Part shown: positions 1 to 8,971 of the stretch, in pieces
How positions within the stretch are numbered: the stretch's first letter is position 1
Layout: each line of letters starts with the position of its first letter
From: Gemmatimonadales bacterium
GTDB taxonomy: Bacteria; Gemmatimonadota; Gemmatimonadetes; Gemmatimonadales; GWC2-71-9
Direction of reading: 5' to 3'
DNA length: 64,000 nucleotides
NCBI GenBank assembly: GCA_019637315.1
Contig: JAHBVU010000007.1
Coordinates: forward strand, 62,001 to 126,000
Translations under genes and position numbers: made by a program
Notes under the pieces: generated by a model
What the model was told of the DNA's origin: nothing
Database searches by the model: none
Seen by the model: the letters and a program-made list of their open reading frames with translations, nothing else

Positions 1-2303
1 CAGCTGCGGGTAAAGGTCAAATCAAGCCGATGATAGGCCGGGAGCCGCGCCGCATTCCGGTCGCCGTACTGGAGCAGCCAGAGGCCATCGTAGACACCGC
101 GCGATACCGGGTAGGTAACCGGCAACCCGCTGCGGAGGACGAAGGTGCCGCCGACCGACCAGCGGCCACCCAGCGGATGCAGCGCCACGACTGCGAGATC
201 GTGGGTCTTGTCGAACGGTGAAGGATAGAAGCGGCCCTGGTTGATGCCGGCATCACCCGCTCCGAGTCCGGTCAGCTGTCGTTCCGATCGACTCAAGGTG
301 TAGCTGACCCAGCCCGTCAGCCGGCCGGACCGCTTCCGAGCATGGACTTCGAGACCATACGCGCGCCCTCTTCCCTGCAACATCTCCGTTTCCAGCCGTT
401 CGTTGAGCGCGAGATCCGCACCATCGACGAAGTCGGTGACATTGCTGAGCCGCTTGTAGTAGCCCTCGACCGACAGCTCGTACTGGTCGCCGCCGAGCGT
501 CGCGGCGTAACCCAGTGCGACCTGATCTGCTTGCTGCGGATCGAGATAGGGCCCCACCGGCTCCCAGACGTCGACCGGCGTCGGGGCGTTGCTGTTCGAG
601 ACGAGATGGAGATACTGACGGGTCCGGGTGTAGCTCGCTTTGAGACTGGCCGTCGGACTGACACCGACCCTGAGTGAGACGCGTGGTTCGAGGCCGGCAA
701 ACCCTGCAATCCGTTCCCCAGTGCCATAACGCACACTGTCGATGGGCTCGCCGCGCTGGTACCGTTCGAGCACCCGATCGTACACCACCGGCGCGTTGTC
801 GGCGTACTGATACAAGGTTCCCGGTCCGTTGCGATGAAAGCCCGCATACCGGATTCCGTAGCGAACCGAGACTGCCGGGGTGAGGTCGATCTCGTGACTG
901 AGATGAACCGCCCGGCTCGTCCCTCGACGTTCGTCGAGCCGAAACGGCACCACGGGCGACGCGCCGACCGGATCGACGCTGCCCGGTTCGATCCGATGCC
1001 AGACGAGCTCGGCGCCAGCTTCGACCGTGTTGCCGTTGCCGATGTAAAAGGTCTCGTTCACCTCGAAGGTGGTGCCACCGATCCGCGAGGCCCAGCGCAA
1101 ATCTCGGCCCGTGCCGAGGAAATCCAGGGCATAGTCGTATTCACTGCTGGCCAGCACCACCTTGGAGAAGATCCGATTGCCGACCGCCTGATTCCAGACA
1201 GCGCTCCCTGCGGTGTTGCCCCACCCTGCCTGAAACCGATCGATCAGGCCCAGGCGGTCGCGGCCGCGGTATCCGGCCAGCATGAGCGAGCCGTTCGAGC
1301 CCAGGCGCAGCGTGGTCTTGACATTGAGGTCATAGAAGTAGGCCGTGTTGCGGTTGAGCTCCGGATTGCTCGACAATCGCAGAAACAGATCGGCATAGGT
1401 GCGCCGACCGGCAACCAGGAACGAGCCCAGCTCGTTGGGCAGCGGTCCTTCCACCGCCAGTCGACTGGCCAGCACACCGACCGACCCGGTTCCTTCGACC
1501 CGGTTGCGGCTGCCCTCACGCTGCCGCACATCGAGTACCGAGGAGAGTCGCCCGCCGAAACGGGCCGGGATAGCACCCTTATATAGCTTGACGTCGTCGA
1601 CCGCGTCGCCGTTGAAGACGGAAAAGAAACCGAAGACGTGTGACGGGTTGTAAATGGTCGCCTCGTCGAGCCGAATCAGGTTCTGGTCGACGGTGCCGCC
1701 ACGAACGCTGAACCCGGTCGTGAAGTCGCTGGCGTTGCTGACACCGGGAAGCAGTGTCAGAGTACGGATCGGGTCGACCTCACCAAGCACGGCGGGAATC
1801 AGTCGGACCGTCCGGATGTCGACCCGTGCAGTGCTCATCTCCACGGTTCCGGGATCGATATCGGAGCTGTCGCGTCCGCCCTGCACGGCGACTTCCTCCA
1901 GTTCGTACGGGCGCGGAGTAAGCAGGAAGTCTCGAGAGAGCGACGTCGTCAGTTCGACCGTCGTGGTATCGGGGTAGTAGCCCACCGCGCGAATCCGGAT
2001 CGGCGTGACACCTCGCGGCAGCGACAGCACGAAGAAGCCGTCCTGGTTCGTCTCGGCTCGAATCCCTTCGGATCCGGCCACCAGCTGCGCGCCGCGAATG
2101 ACTTCGCGACTGGCCGACGAACGAACGTATCCGCTCAGTCTGACGCGGCCCGTTGGCTCCGGTTCCTGCGCGGAAAGCGAATCGCCCAGAAAGGCGAGCA
2201 CGGCGACGAGCAGGCAGGTCGCGGCCGGACGGAAAGCGGCCTGCGTGGTCGGGGTCCTGCCGGGCGGAACGAAGGGATGACCGTTGAGCGGGGGTCGAAT
2301 CAC
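1..2303 (-). CDS. TonB-dependent outer-membrane receptor, C-terminus beyond window
   Basis: Reading the minus strand from a GTG at 2303 gives an uninterrupted frame to the window edge (about 767 codons), so the C-terminus is missing. The N-terminus has a long charged stretch and a hydrophobic signal segment ending near SLSAQ (residue ~47). A carboxypeptidase-regulatory-like beta domain follows (~50-130), then a plug domain with the typical SVRGG and LYKGAIPARFGGRLSSV signatures (~180-262). The rest reads as alternating beta strands of an outer-membrane barrel. The family imports large or scarce substrates using TonB energy; the substrate cannot be told here. No Shine-Dalgarno precedes the GTG, which lies only 24 nt from the tRNA-Lys gene, so the start is uncertain. 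Confidence 0.88.
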   Translation of the reverse strand, partial: MIRPPLNGHPFVPPGRTPTTQAAFRPAATCLLVAVLAFLGDSLSAQEPEPTGRVRLSGYVRSSASREVIRGAQLVAGSEGIRAETNQDGFFVLSLPRGVTPIRIRAVGYYPDTTTVELTTSLSRDFLLTPRPYELEEVAVQGGRDSSDIDPGTVEMSTARVDIRTVRLIPAVLGEVDPIRTLTLLPGVSNASDFTTGFSVRGGTVDQNLIRLDEATIYNPSHVFGFFSVFNGDAVDDVKLYKGAIPARFGGRLSSVLDVRQREGSRNRVEGTGSVGVLASRLAVEGPLPNELGSFLVAGRRTYADLFLRLSSNPELNRNTAYFYDLNVKTTLRLGSNGSLMLAGYRGRDRLGLIDRFQAGWGNTAGSAVWNQAVGNRIFSKVVLASSEYDYALDFLGTGRDLRWASRIGGTTFEVNETFYIGNGNTVEAGAELVWHRIEPGSVDPVGASPVVPFRLDERRGTSRAVHLSHEIDLTPAVSVRYGIRYAGFHRNGPGTLYQYADNAPVVYDRVLERYQRGEPIDSVRYGTGERIAGFAGLEPRVSLRVGVSPTASLKASYTRTRQYLHLVSNSNAPTPVDVWEPVGPYLDPQQADQVALGYAATLGGDQYELSVEGYYKRLSNVTDFVDGADLALNERLETEMLQGRGRAYGLEVHARKRSGRLTGWVSYTLSRSERQLTGLGAGDAGINQGRFYPSPFDKTHDLAVVALHPLGGRWSVGGTFVLRSGLPVTYPVSRGVYDGLWLLQYGDRNAARLPAYHRLDLTFTRS

Positions 2304-2326
2304 GAGGTACCGGTCAGGAGGTCGAG

Positions 2327-2398
2327 TGAGGGCGCTGGGACTCGAACCCAGAACCTACGGATTAAAAGTCCGGTGCTCTACCATTGAGCTACGCCCCC
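2327..2398 (-). tRNA. tRNA-Lys (anticodon UUU)
   Basis: The minus strand folds into a full cloverleaf of 72 nt. The acceptor stem GGGGGCG pairs with CGCCCTC (one G-U), followed by an A discriminator. The anticodon arm CCGGA-CTTTTAA-TCCGT presents TTT in the loop, and the T arm has the usual GGTTCGAGTCC core. CCA is not encoded. The gene sits just upstream of the TonB receptor on the same strand. Confidence 0.95.
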
Positions 2399-2408
2399 GA
2401 CCTCGATC

Positions 2409-2438
2409 AAGATAATCGGGCCAGCACCGGTCTCACCA
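2409..2438 (-). promoter_or_regulatory. Possible tRNA-Lys promoter
   Basis: On the minus strand, TATCTT (2409-2414) lies 10 nt before the tRNA 5' end and has TGGTGA 18 nt further upstream. The -10 matches the hexamer seen before ffh, but the -35 is poor, so this is a weak call. Confidence 0.3.
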
Positions 2439-2500
2439 TCTGACCCGGTGCCCGGCCGCCTCCCCTGACGGGCGTCATAGTTCCCGCCAGGGCCCTTCCG

Positions 2501-3307
2501 TCAGCGGCCCTGTCCGAAGACCTCGCCGAACATCCGGAGCATAGCCGCCCAGGATTCCCGGTCGGCGGTCGCATCGTACGCCAGGCCATCCATTCCGAAG
2601 CTCGCGGCGTCCGGATTGGTAAAGCTGTGCTTCACGCCCGGATAATTGATCACCTCGAATCGGGCCCCGGCGGCCGCCAATTGCTCCGAAAACGAGCGCA
2701 CCGCCTCAGGGGGAATCATCGGGTCGTCGGCGCCGTTGAGCACCAGGATCCGGGCTTTGACCGCTCCCGAGTCGACCGGCGGATTGGTCAGCAAAGCACC
2801 GTGGAAACTCGCCACCGCATCGAGGGCGACACCGGCGCGCGCCGCACCAAGCACGACCGCGCCTCCAAAGCAGTACCCGATTGCCGCGGTGCGGGCCGAA
2901 TCAACCCGCGCATCCTGTTTTAGAATGTCGAGGGCCGCGGCCAACCGCGCCGCCGTCGTTGCCGGGTCGCTCGTAGCAGCCATCATGAACGCCTGGGCCG
3001 TGTCCGGGTGAGTCGTCGAGCGCCCGTCGCCATACATATCCACGGCAAACCCGACATAGCCCGCCTCTGCCAGGCGGCGAGCCTGGTTGCGCGCGTGCTC
3101 GTTATGGCCCCACCACTCATGCACGACAAGGACACCCGGACGGCGATCAGTCCGGGCGGCATCGTACGCGATAAAGCCTTTCAGGGTGGTTTCGCCCTGT
3201 CGATACTCGATTTCTCGGGTTTGAACGTCCGGACCGGCAGGGGATTCGGAACGACCGCAAGCAGCAGCCAGCGCCACAACGGCCAGCAGACCACGATTCA
3301 GCAGCAT
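2501..3307 (-). CDS. Dienelactone hydrolase family protein, probable lipoprotein
   Basis: This 268-residue alpha/beta hydrolase starts with a lipoprotein-like signal (VALAAAC, Cys17). The catalytic set of the dienelactone hydrolase family is visible: nucleophile Cys146 in GYCFGG, an Asp in NGADDP (~194-195) and His227 in VKHSF. The conserved VVHEWWG element near residue 64 also fits. The founding family member opens dienelactone in chlorocatechol breakdown, but exported homologues act on unknown esters or lactones, so the substrate is open. The gene is alone and divergent from the DUF3568-like gene; about 140 nt of shared intergenic DNA should hold both promoters. Confidence 0.82.
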   Translation of the reverse strand: MLLNRGLLAVVALAAACGRSESPAGPDVQTREIEYRQGETTLKGFIAYDAARTDRRPGVLVVHEWWGHNEHARNQARRLAEAGYVGFAVDMYGDGRSTTHPDTAQAFMMAATSDPATTAARLAAALDILKQDARVDSARTAAIGYCFGGAVVLGAARAGVALDAVASFHGALLTNPPVDSGAVKARILVLNGADDPMIPPEAVRSFSEQLAAAGARFEVINYPGVKHSFTNPDAASFGMDGLAYDATADRESWAAMLRMFGEVFGQGR

Positions 3308-3449
3308 CAGTCAGACCTCGAGGCAGAGATTCCGTTCAATCTATCGCTCGAACCCGACCCGCGCAGCGAGTGGCACGCCCCACAGGACGGTGTGGAGGTC
3401 GTGCGATCGGAAAACGTCCCCCGACGAGACGGGACCAACAGGAGAAGCC

Positions 3450-3848
3450 ATGAGTTTACCGATTCGCCTTGCTGCGACCCTTGCCGGTGCCAGCCTCGTC
3501 ACTGGTTGCCTGCTGGCTGCCGCTGGCGCTGGCGCCGGCGGGGCCATCTACGTCAGCGATCGCGGGGTCGAATCCACCGTTGCCGTGTCGCCGGATCGAA
3601 CGCTGGTGGCCGCGCGGGCCGCCTTTCAGGCGTACGACGTCCGGGAAACCAAGACGAGCAGCGAGCAGGAAGGGGCCGTCAGCAAACGCACCCTGGAAGG
3701 GGCTACCAGCGATCGCGAGGTCACGGTCACGATCCGGACCGAGGGCACCGGATCTCGCGTCGTGGTCGTGGCGGCCAAGACTGCAGTGACCTGGGACAAG
3801 GAGTTTGCCCGAGCCATCCTCGAGCGGATCAGCGCCGAGGTCCGCTAG
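3450..3848 (+). CDS. DUF3568-like lipoprotein
   Basis: The protein has 132 residues. The ATG at 3450 is chosen over an upstream in-frame ATG because AGGAGAAGCC precedes it and the signal peptide then starts directly (MSLPIRLAATL). A lipobox VTGC is followed by a glycine/alanine-rich stretch (LLAAAGAGAGG) and a short beta/alpha domain that begins with VAVSPDRTLVAARAAF and ends AILERISAEVR. This layout matches the DUF3568 family of small envelope lipoproteins, whose function is not known. The stop codon abuts the stop of the convergent serine hydrolase. Confidence 0.7.
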   Translation: MSLPIRLAATLAGASLVTGCLLAAAGAGAGGAIYVSDRGVESTVAVSPDRTLVAARAAFQAYDVRETKTSSEQEGAVSKRTLEGATSDREVTVTIRTEGTGSRVVVVAAKTAVTWDKEFARAILERISAEVR

Positions 3849-4919
3849 CTACGGAGTTTCGAAGAGGCGGAGGATTTCCCCGGCCAGGGGCTCCAGGCCG
3901 CGGTGACTCGCGTTGCTGAGCATGGCGACGGCCAGCCCCAGCTCCGGCACGACGAGGAGATAGGCCGCGGCGCCGACATGCGACCCGCCATGCCCGACGG
4001 CGCGCCGGCCACCGAGCGCGGTGACACGCCAACCCAGCCCGTACCCGGTCGATTGCCCCGCAGCCGTCGTCATCGGGGTGAAGAGCAGTTCGCGGGTCCG
4101 GTCGTCGATGCTCCGGGCCGTGACGACGCCGTGGGCAAAGCGAACCAGGTCATCGGCGGTCGACAGAAAGCCGCCACCTGCCCAGACATCACTGTTGTCG
4201 ACGGCCGGACCGTTCGAGACCGCACCGGCTGAATCCACCAGGTAGAACGCGGTGCGGCCCGGAATGATCCGGGCGTAGTGATCCGCAATCGTCTCGCCCA
4301 TCCCGAACGGATCGAAGACACGCCGCTGCATTTCCCCGAGGAACTCAGCCCCTGCGGCACCCTCGACCACGGCCGAGATGAGGTTCCATCCGAAGCTCGA
4401 GTAGGCGTATCGCTCGCCGGGAACGAAGAGGAGCGGACGATCGCGAAACTTGTCGAGGGCTGCCGTCACGGTGGGATAGTGGACCGCGTTGACGATATCG
4501 GCGGCGTTGTAGTGGGGAATGCCCGACAGGTGGCCAGCGAGTTGGCGGGTGGTAATCGGGTAACCCTTGTCCGGAAAGGTCGGAACGTAGCGCTGCACCG
4601 GAGCGTCGAGGTCCAGCTTGCCCTCCTGCCAGAGCGCAGCAACCGCAATCGAGGTCAGCGTTTTCGAGATGCTGCCGATCCGAAACCTGGTCCGAGGTGT
4701 GGCCGCCACGCCGAGTTCCAGATTGGCCATGCCAAAGCCTTCCGACCAGACGATGGCACCATGCCGGGCCACCGCAATGCTGGCCCCCGGAACATGATAC
4801 CGAGCCAGGTGAGCCCGGAAGAGCGCGCGCGCCGAGTCGACCGGTGGCGTCTGGGCGCTGGTGACACCGACCAGCCCAACCACGGCCAGCAGTGCAGCTC
4901 GGATCGGACGCATCAGCAT
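3849..4919 (-). CDS. Beta-lactamase/PBP-like serine hydrolase (class C fold)
   Basis: The 356-residue protein starts at 4919, with GAAGG upstream; a longer reading back to 5141 would overlap rnhB and lacks a signal. The signal peptide (LLAVVGLVGVTSAQ) predicts export. The serine hydrolase motifs are SxxK in GSISKTLTS, a YSS element at the YxN position, and HGG in GHGGSHVG. The family includes esterases, D-aminopeptidases and D,D-peptidases as well as beta-lactamases, so resistance should not be assumed. The start lies 11 nt after the rnhB stop, so it is probably the last gene of the ffh-rnhB operon. Confidence 0.8.
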   Translation of the reverse strand: MLMRPIRAALLAVVGLVGVTSAQTPPVDSARALFRAHLARYHVPGASIAVARHGAIVWSEGFGMANLELGVAATPRTRFRIGSISKTLTSIAVAALWQEGKLDLDAPVQRYVPTFPDKGYPITTRQLAGHLSGIPHYNAADIVNAVHYPTVTAALDKFRDRPLLFVPGERYAYSSFGWNLISAVVEGAAGAEFLGEMQRRVFDPFGMGETIADHYARIIPGRTAFYLVDSAGAVSNGPAVDNSDVWAGGGFLSTADDLVRFAHGVVTARSIDDRTRELLFTPMTTAAGQSTGYGLGWRVTALGGRRAVGHGGSHVGAAAYLLVVPELGLAVAMLSNASHRGLEPLAGEILRLFETP

Positions 4920-4930
4920 CGGGTACCTTC

Positions 4931-5569
4931 CTACAGTTCGAGACCGAGTTGGACAACCGGCATGAAAGTACGACGATGATGCGGAGTGGGGCCGGCCGCC
5001 TCGATGGCCTGCCGGTGCCGCTCCGTGCCATAGCCGCGGTTGCTGCCCCAGTGGTAGGCCGGATGCCGGGCGCCCAGACTGCTCATCAGGCGATCCCGAA
5101 CCGTCTTGGCGATGATGCCGGCCGCAGCAATCGAAAGGCAAAGCGCGTCGCCGTCGACGAGGGCGTCGTGATCGAGCCCCAGGTCAGGCATGGGCAGGCC
5201 GTCGAGCAGGATCTGATAGGGTCGGCCCGCCGGCAACGCGGGAAGGGCTCGCCTGACCGCGCGACGCATGGCGAGCACCGTGGCGCGCCGGATGTTGAGC
5301 CGATCGATTTCACGAACCGAAGCGGCGCCAACCCCGATCGCAACCGCGTGCTGGCGAACCAGCCCCGCCGCAACGTCGCGCTTCGCTTCGGCGAGCGTCT
5401 TACTGTCACGGATACGCCGGAAGCGGGTGACACCTTCCGGGAATACGACGGCCGCAGCCACCACTGGACCGGCCAGGGGACCGCGGCCTGCTTCATCGAC
5501 GCCGATCAGCAGCCCACCTGCCTGCCAGGCGAGCCGCTCGCGTTCCAGCGATGGCACCTTGCCGGCCAT
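4931..5569 (-). CDS. rnhB: Ribonuclease HII
   Basis: The protein has 212 residues, normal for the family. It removes single ribonucleotides and RNA primers from RNA-DNA hybrids. The DEAGRGPLAGPV signature gives catalytic Asp25 and Glu26; Asp123 (LLDGLP) and Asp141 (VDGDAL) complete the DEDD set. The usual SIAAASI motif reads SIAAAGI here, a change at a non-catalytic position. The ATG at 5569 has GGAG upstream. It follows rplS in the widely conserved ffh-rpsP-rimM-trmD-rplS-rnhB order, separated by a strong hairpin. Confidence 0.95.
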   Translation of the reverse strand: MAGKVPSLERERLAWQAGGLLIGVDEAGRGPLAGPVVAAAVVFPEGVTRFRRIRDSKTLAEAKRDVAAGLVRQHAVAIGVGAASVREIDRLNIRRATVLAMRRAVRRALPALPAGRPYQILLDGLPMPDLGLDHDALVDGDALCLSIAAAGIIAKTVRDRLMSSLGARHPAYHWGSNRGYGTERHRQAIEAAGPTPHHRRTFMPVVQLGLEL

Positions 5570-5584
5570 GAGCGCTCCGGGAGG

Positions 5585-5605
5585 CCCGGGACGGTGCGTC
5601 CCGGG
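5585..5605 (-). other. Perfect intercistronic hairpin between rplS and rnhB
   Basis: CCCGGGAC (5585-5592) and GTCCCGGG (5598-5605) form a perfect 8-bp GC-rich stem with a 5-nt loop, 16 nt upstream of the rnhB start. No T-run follows it on the minus strand, so it is not a standard terminator. It could stabilise or process the mRNA, or lower rnhB expression relative to rplS. Confidence 0.55.
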
Positions 5606-5656
5606 AGATCGACTGTCAGCCGGGCAGCGAGGCCGCCACCCGGACCTGCAACGGAG

Positions 5657-6028
5657 CTACTTCTCGCCCTTGCCGGTGTGCGCCGGGTCGCGACGCTCAC
5701 GGATCCGGGCGCCCTTGCCGCTCAGATTGCGCAGGTAGTAGAGCTTGGCGCGCCGCACCCGCCCCCGTCGAACCACGGAGATCGAGGCAACGGTCGGGCT
5801 GTGGAGCGGGAAGATGCGCTCGACACCAACCGACGCGGAGACCTTCCGCACCGTGAAGGTCTCGTCGATGCCACCGCCCCTACGCGCGAGGCAAACACCC
5901 TCGAACGCCTGCAGTCGCTCTTTGTCGCCTTCACGAACACGGACCATCACTTTGACCGTGTCGCCTGGCGCAAAGGTCGGGATATCGGTCTTGAGACCTT
6001 CCCGGGTAAGCGTCGAAAGTTCCGTCAT
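5657..6028 (-). CDS. rplS: 50S ribosomal protein L19
   Basis: This 123-residue protein matches L19 over its whole length: the [22 protein letters not shown] segment (two parts, residues ~18-38), then [24 protein letters not shown] and [11 protein letters not shown]19 sits at the 30S-50S interface. It is followed by a short basic C-terminal tail. The gene is 31 nt after trmD in the conserved operon. Confidence 0.97.
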   Translation of the reverse strand: MTELSTLTREGLKTDIPTFAPGDTVKVMVRVREGDKERLQAFEGVCLARRGGGIDETFTVRKVSASVGVERIFPLHSPTVASISVVRRGRVRRAKLYYLRNLSGKGARIRERRDPAHTGKGEK

Positions 6029-6059
6029 AACCCCTGCTCCTTGAATAGCGAGACGTCCC

Positions 6060-6782
6060 TCACGTCTCAGTGTCGTGTTCCCGTTTCCAGGCCGCCCAAA
6101 GGTCGGGCCGCCGCACCGAGGTCAATCGCTCGGCTTCCTGCTGCTTCCACGCCGCAATCTCGGCGTGATTGCCCGACCTGAGCACCGCCGGCACCGCCAT
6201 TCCCCGGAACTCCGGCGGGCGGGTGTAGCTCGGCGGGCTCAACAACCCGTCATAGAACGAGTCGGAACTGGCCGACTCATGGTCTCCCAGCGCACCCGGG
6301 AGCAACCGTACCACCGCGTCGATCAGGCAGAGCGCGGCCGGCTCCCCACCCGAGAGGATGAAATCGCCGACGCAGACTTCCTCGGCGTTCAACCCGTCGA
6401 CAATGCGCTGGTCGAGGTCCTTGTAGTGACCCGCAATCAGCGTCAGCACCGGTGCCAGCGAATACCGCACCACCGCGCGGTGGGTGAGCGGAACTCCGCG
6501 CGCCGACATCACCAGGACCCGTCCTGGGTTACCCAGTGACTCGACCGCCGCAAACACGACATCCGGCTTGATCACCATCCCGGCCCCGCCCCCGTAGGGC
6601 GTATCGTCGACCGTCCGATGCCGATCCGTGGCGTAGTCTCTCAGCTGCACCAGCCGGAACTCCACCAAGCCCTTCTCCACTGCCCGGGCCGGAATGCTGG
6701 CCGCGAGATACGGCGCCATCACCTCCGGAAAGAGCGAGATGACGTTGATCCTGGTGCGGGGCGGCGCCTCGGCCTCACTCAT
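6060..6782 (-). CDS. trmD: tRNA (guanine-N1)-methyltransferase TrmD
   Basis: This SPOUT-class enzyme of 240 residues makes m1G37 in tRNAs that read CCN, CUN and CGG-type codons and prevents +1 frameshifting. Visible marks are the N-terminal [29 protein letters not shown], the knot segment GHYKDLDQR (a variant of the more common GRYEGIDQR), [11 protein letters not shown], and a C-terminal RRPDLWAAW. Its ATG overlaps the rimM stop by 8 nt (ATGAGTGA), which implies translational coupling. Confidence 0.97.
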   Translation of the reverse strand: MSEAEAPPRTRINVISLFPEVMAPYLAASIPARAVEKGLVEFRLVQLRDYATDRHRTVDDTPYGGGAGMVIKPDVVFAAVESLGNPGRVLVMSARGVPLTHRAVVRYSLAPVLTLIAGHYKDLDQRIVDGLNAEEVCVGDFILSGGEPAALCLIDAVVRLLPGALGDHESASSDSFYDGLLSPPSYTRPPEFRGMAVPAVLRSGNHAEIAAWKQQEAERLTSVRRPDLWAAWKREHDTET

Positions 6783-7308
6783 CGATCAGGCCATCGGGCG
6801 CATCGAGCACCAGCCGGCGCGCCTCCCGCTCCACCTGGACCACGAATTCCTTGCGAAACGGCACCAGGAACTCACGTTTCCTGCCCTGCACTTCCAGCAT
6901 CAGCCCGGTCGGGTACTCCTCGACCGCGGTCACCACACCGAGCGGGTTACCCGCCGGATCCTGCACCGCGAAGCCCTCGAGCTCGTGGAGGTAGACCTCT
7001 CCCTCAGCTGGCGGCGTCAGCGTCTCGGCTGGCGCGGAGAGCAGGTAGTCCCGCCACCCCTCGATGATCAGCCGGTCCTCGTACCCGACAAAGGTGACGA
7101 GGATCTCGCGATGATAGATCCGGCTCCGCTCGATCACGAGCGGTCCCGCAACCTGCTCACCTGCCAGACTCGTGACCCAGACCGACCGCCCCGGCGCAAA
7201 CACCGTCTGCGGGTCGTCCGTGAGCGGAAAGACCGCACACTCGCCCTTGAGTCCGTGCGGCTTCCGCAACCGTCCCACCACCAGGTGGCGGGGCGGTAGA
7301 TCCGTCAC
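6775..7308 (-). CDS. rimM: 16S rRNA processing/30S assembly factor RimM
   Basis: The protein has 177 residues. RimM binds S19 and helps mature the 30S head. The N-terminal beta-barrel starts VVGRLRKPHGLKGE, a standard RimM signature, and the C-terminal PRC-barrel half carries GVVTAVEEYPTGLMLEV and FVVQVEREARRLVLD. The start is a GTG at 7308 that overlaps the rpsP stop as GTGA, so rpsP and rimM are coupled. Confidence 0.95.
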   Translation of the reverse strand: MTDLPPRHLVVGRLRKPHGLKGECAVFPLTDDPQTVFAPGRSVWVTSLAGEQVAGPLVIERSRIYHREILVTFVGYEDRLIIEGWRDYLLSAPAETLTPPAEGEVYLHELEGFAVQDPAGNPLGVVTAVEEYPTGLMLEVQGRKREFLVPFRKEFVVQVEREARRLVLDAPDGLIDE

Positions 7309-7553
7309 GCCGTGACGCCCGCCTTCTTGAGCAGCGTCCCGACAGTGTCCGACGGCGTCGCGCCCTTACCGACCCACTCCTTGGCCGCTTCGACGTCGAT
7401 CTGGAGCTGCTTGTCGGTCTCGGCGCGCGGATTGTAGGTGCCGAGAATGGCGATGAAACGGCCATCGCGCGGCTTGGTCTTCTCGGCCACGACGATCCGG
7501 TAGATCGGGAGCTTTTTCCGCCCGACGCGGCGAAGACGAATACGAGTTGCCAC
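7305..7553 (-). CDS. rpsP: 30S ribosomal protein S16
   Basis: The protein has 82 residues. It begins MATRIRLRRVGRKKLPIYR and contains RDGRFIAILGTYNP, both diagnostic of S16, an early 30S assembly protein. It lies 62 nt downstream of ffh in the conserved operon and ends in a GTGA overlap with rimM. Confidence 0.97.
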   Translation of the reverse strand: MATRIRLRRVGRKKLPIYRIVVAEKTKPRDGRFIAILGTYNPRAETDKQLQIDVEAAKEWVGKGATPSDTVGTLLKKAGVTA

Positions 7554-7615
7554 AGACTACTCCTTAGATAATCGTGAGGGTAGAGGTTCCGACCTCACCC
7601 GACCTGCCGTTTACC

Positions 7616-8962
7616 TCAGCCCCGCCTGCCCGGGAACACTGCGCCCCCGCCGCCGAACGGCAGCTTGGGCCCGTTTTTCCCGCCCTTCATCAGCTTCTGC
7701 ATCTGCTTGAACTGATTCAGCAGCTGATTGACTTCCTGAACCGTCCGGCCGGAGCCTTTGGCCACGCGGAGCCGGCGCGATCCATTCATCAGATCAGGAT
7801 CGGCCCGCTCACCGGCAGTCATCGACAGCACGATGGCTTCGACGTGTTTGATCCGATTGTCGTCGACATTGGCCGACTTGAGCATCTGCGAGTTCACGCC
7901 TGGCAGCATGCCCAGCACGTTCTTGAGCGGCCCCATCTTCTGCATCTGCTTCATGGCGGTGAGAAAGTCCTGGAGGTCCAGGCCCTTCTTCGACATCGCC
8001 TTCTTGGCCAGCTTCTCGGCTTCTTTTTCGTCGATGGCGCCCTGGGCTTTTTCGACCAGGCTCAGCACGTCGCCCTGCTGGAGGATCCGGCCCGCCATCC
8101 GCTCGGGATGGAACGGCTCCAGCGCATCGAGGCCTTCACCGACGCCGACGTACTTGATCGGCGCGTGGGTGACACCGTAGATCGACAGCGCCGCACCGCC
8201 GCGGGAGTCGCCGTCCATCTTGGTGAGCACGACGCCGGTGACACCGAGCGCGTCATGGAAGCCCTTGGCAATCCGAACCGCGTCCTGGCCGGTCATGCCG
8301 TCGGCGACCAGCAGGATCTCGTGCGGTTTGATGGTGCTCTTGAGCTTGATCAGCTCGGCCATCATCTCGTCGTCGATCTGGAGGCGGCCCGCGGTATCGA
8401 CGATGACCGAGCGCGCGCGCGCCTTGCCGGCCGCTTCGATGCCGCGCCGGACGATGCCGACGACGTCGGTCTGCCCGGGCTCGCCGTGGAAGCCGACCCC
8501 GACCTGCCGAGCAAGCGTATCGAGCTGCTCGACGGCGGCCGGACGATAGACGTCCGCCGCAATCAGGAAGGGCGCTTTCTGTTCGAGCTTGAGTCGCTTG
8601 GCGAGCTTGCCGGCGCTGGTCGTCTTACCAGAGCCCTGAAGACCGACGATGAGGATGACCGTGGGCGGAACCGACGCGTGAGCAATCGGCGCCTGCTTCT
8701 CACCCAGCATGGCGACCAGTTCGTCGTAGACGATCTTGACGATCTGCTGGCCGGGCTTGACGCCCTTCATCTGAACGACGCCGACGGCCTTGTCCTGAAC
8801 CCGCTCGAGAAACTGGCGGGTCAGCTCGAAGCTCACATCGGCTTCGAGCAGCACCCGGCGAATTTCCCGGAGGCCCTCTTTGACCGCGTCCTCGGTGAGG
8901 ACGCCTTTGCCCGCAAGACGCTTGAGGGCATCGGTCAGTTTGGTAGACAGGTCGTCGAACAT
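7616..8962 (-). CDS. ffh: Signal recognition particle GTPase Ffh
   Basis: The protein has 448 residues and the usual N-G-M architecture. The helical N domain covers ~1-95. The G domain has GLQGSGKTTSAGKLA (P-loop), DTAGRLQIDD, TKMDGDSRGGAAL and a YVGVGEGLDALEPF closing element. The methionine-rich M domain (~325-430) contains MKQMQKMGPL and a late GSRRLRVAKGSGRT RNA-binding helix. It targets nascent membrane and secreted proteins together with 4.5S RNA and FtsY. It is the first gene of the operon and has a recognisable promoter immediately upstream. Confidence 0.97.
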   Translation of the reverse strand: MFDDLSTKLTDALKRLAGKGVLTEDAVKEGLREIRRVLLEADVSFELTRQFLERVQDKAVGVVQMKGVKPGQQIVKIVYDELVAMLGEKQAPIAHASVPPTVILIVGLQGSGKTTSAGKLAKRLKLEQKAPFLIAADVYRPAAVEQLDTLARQVGVGFHGEPGQTDVVGIVRRGIEAAGKARARSVIVDTAGRLQIDDEMMAELIKLKSTIKPHEILLVADGMTGQDAVRIAKGFHDALGVTGVVLTKMDGDSRGGAALSIYGVTHAPIKYVGVGEGLDALEPFHPERMAGRILQQGDVLSLVEKAQGAIDEKEAEKLAKKAMSKKGLDLQDFLTAMKQMQKMGPLKNVLGMLPGVNSQMLKSANVDDNRIKHVEAIVLSMTAGERADPDLMNGSRRLRVAKGSGRTVQEVNQLLNQFKQMQKLMKGGKNGPKLPFGGGGAVFPGRRG

Positions 8963-8971
8963 AAGCCCTGA

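Noticed and set aside
834-1586. Open reading frame of 250 codons on the plus strand
   Set aside because: It lies opposite the TonB receptor, whose minus frame reads clear plug and barrel sequence; the plus reading has no domain character and is a GC-rich shadow.
3849-4919. Beta-lactamase resistance gene
   Set aside because: The fold covers many esterases and peptidases, the YxN element reads YSS, and the context is a housekeeping operon; resistance is not supported.
7574-8971. 465-codon plus-strand frame opposite ffh
   Set aside because: ffh is certain on the minus strand, and the plus frame is composed of repeated His/Asp/Leu-rich sequence without motifs.
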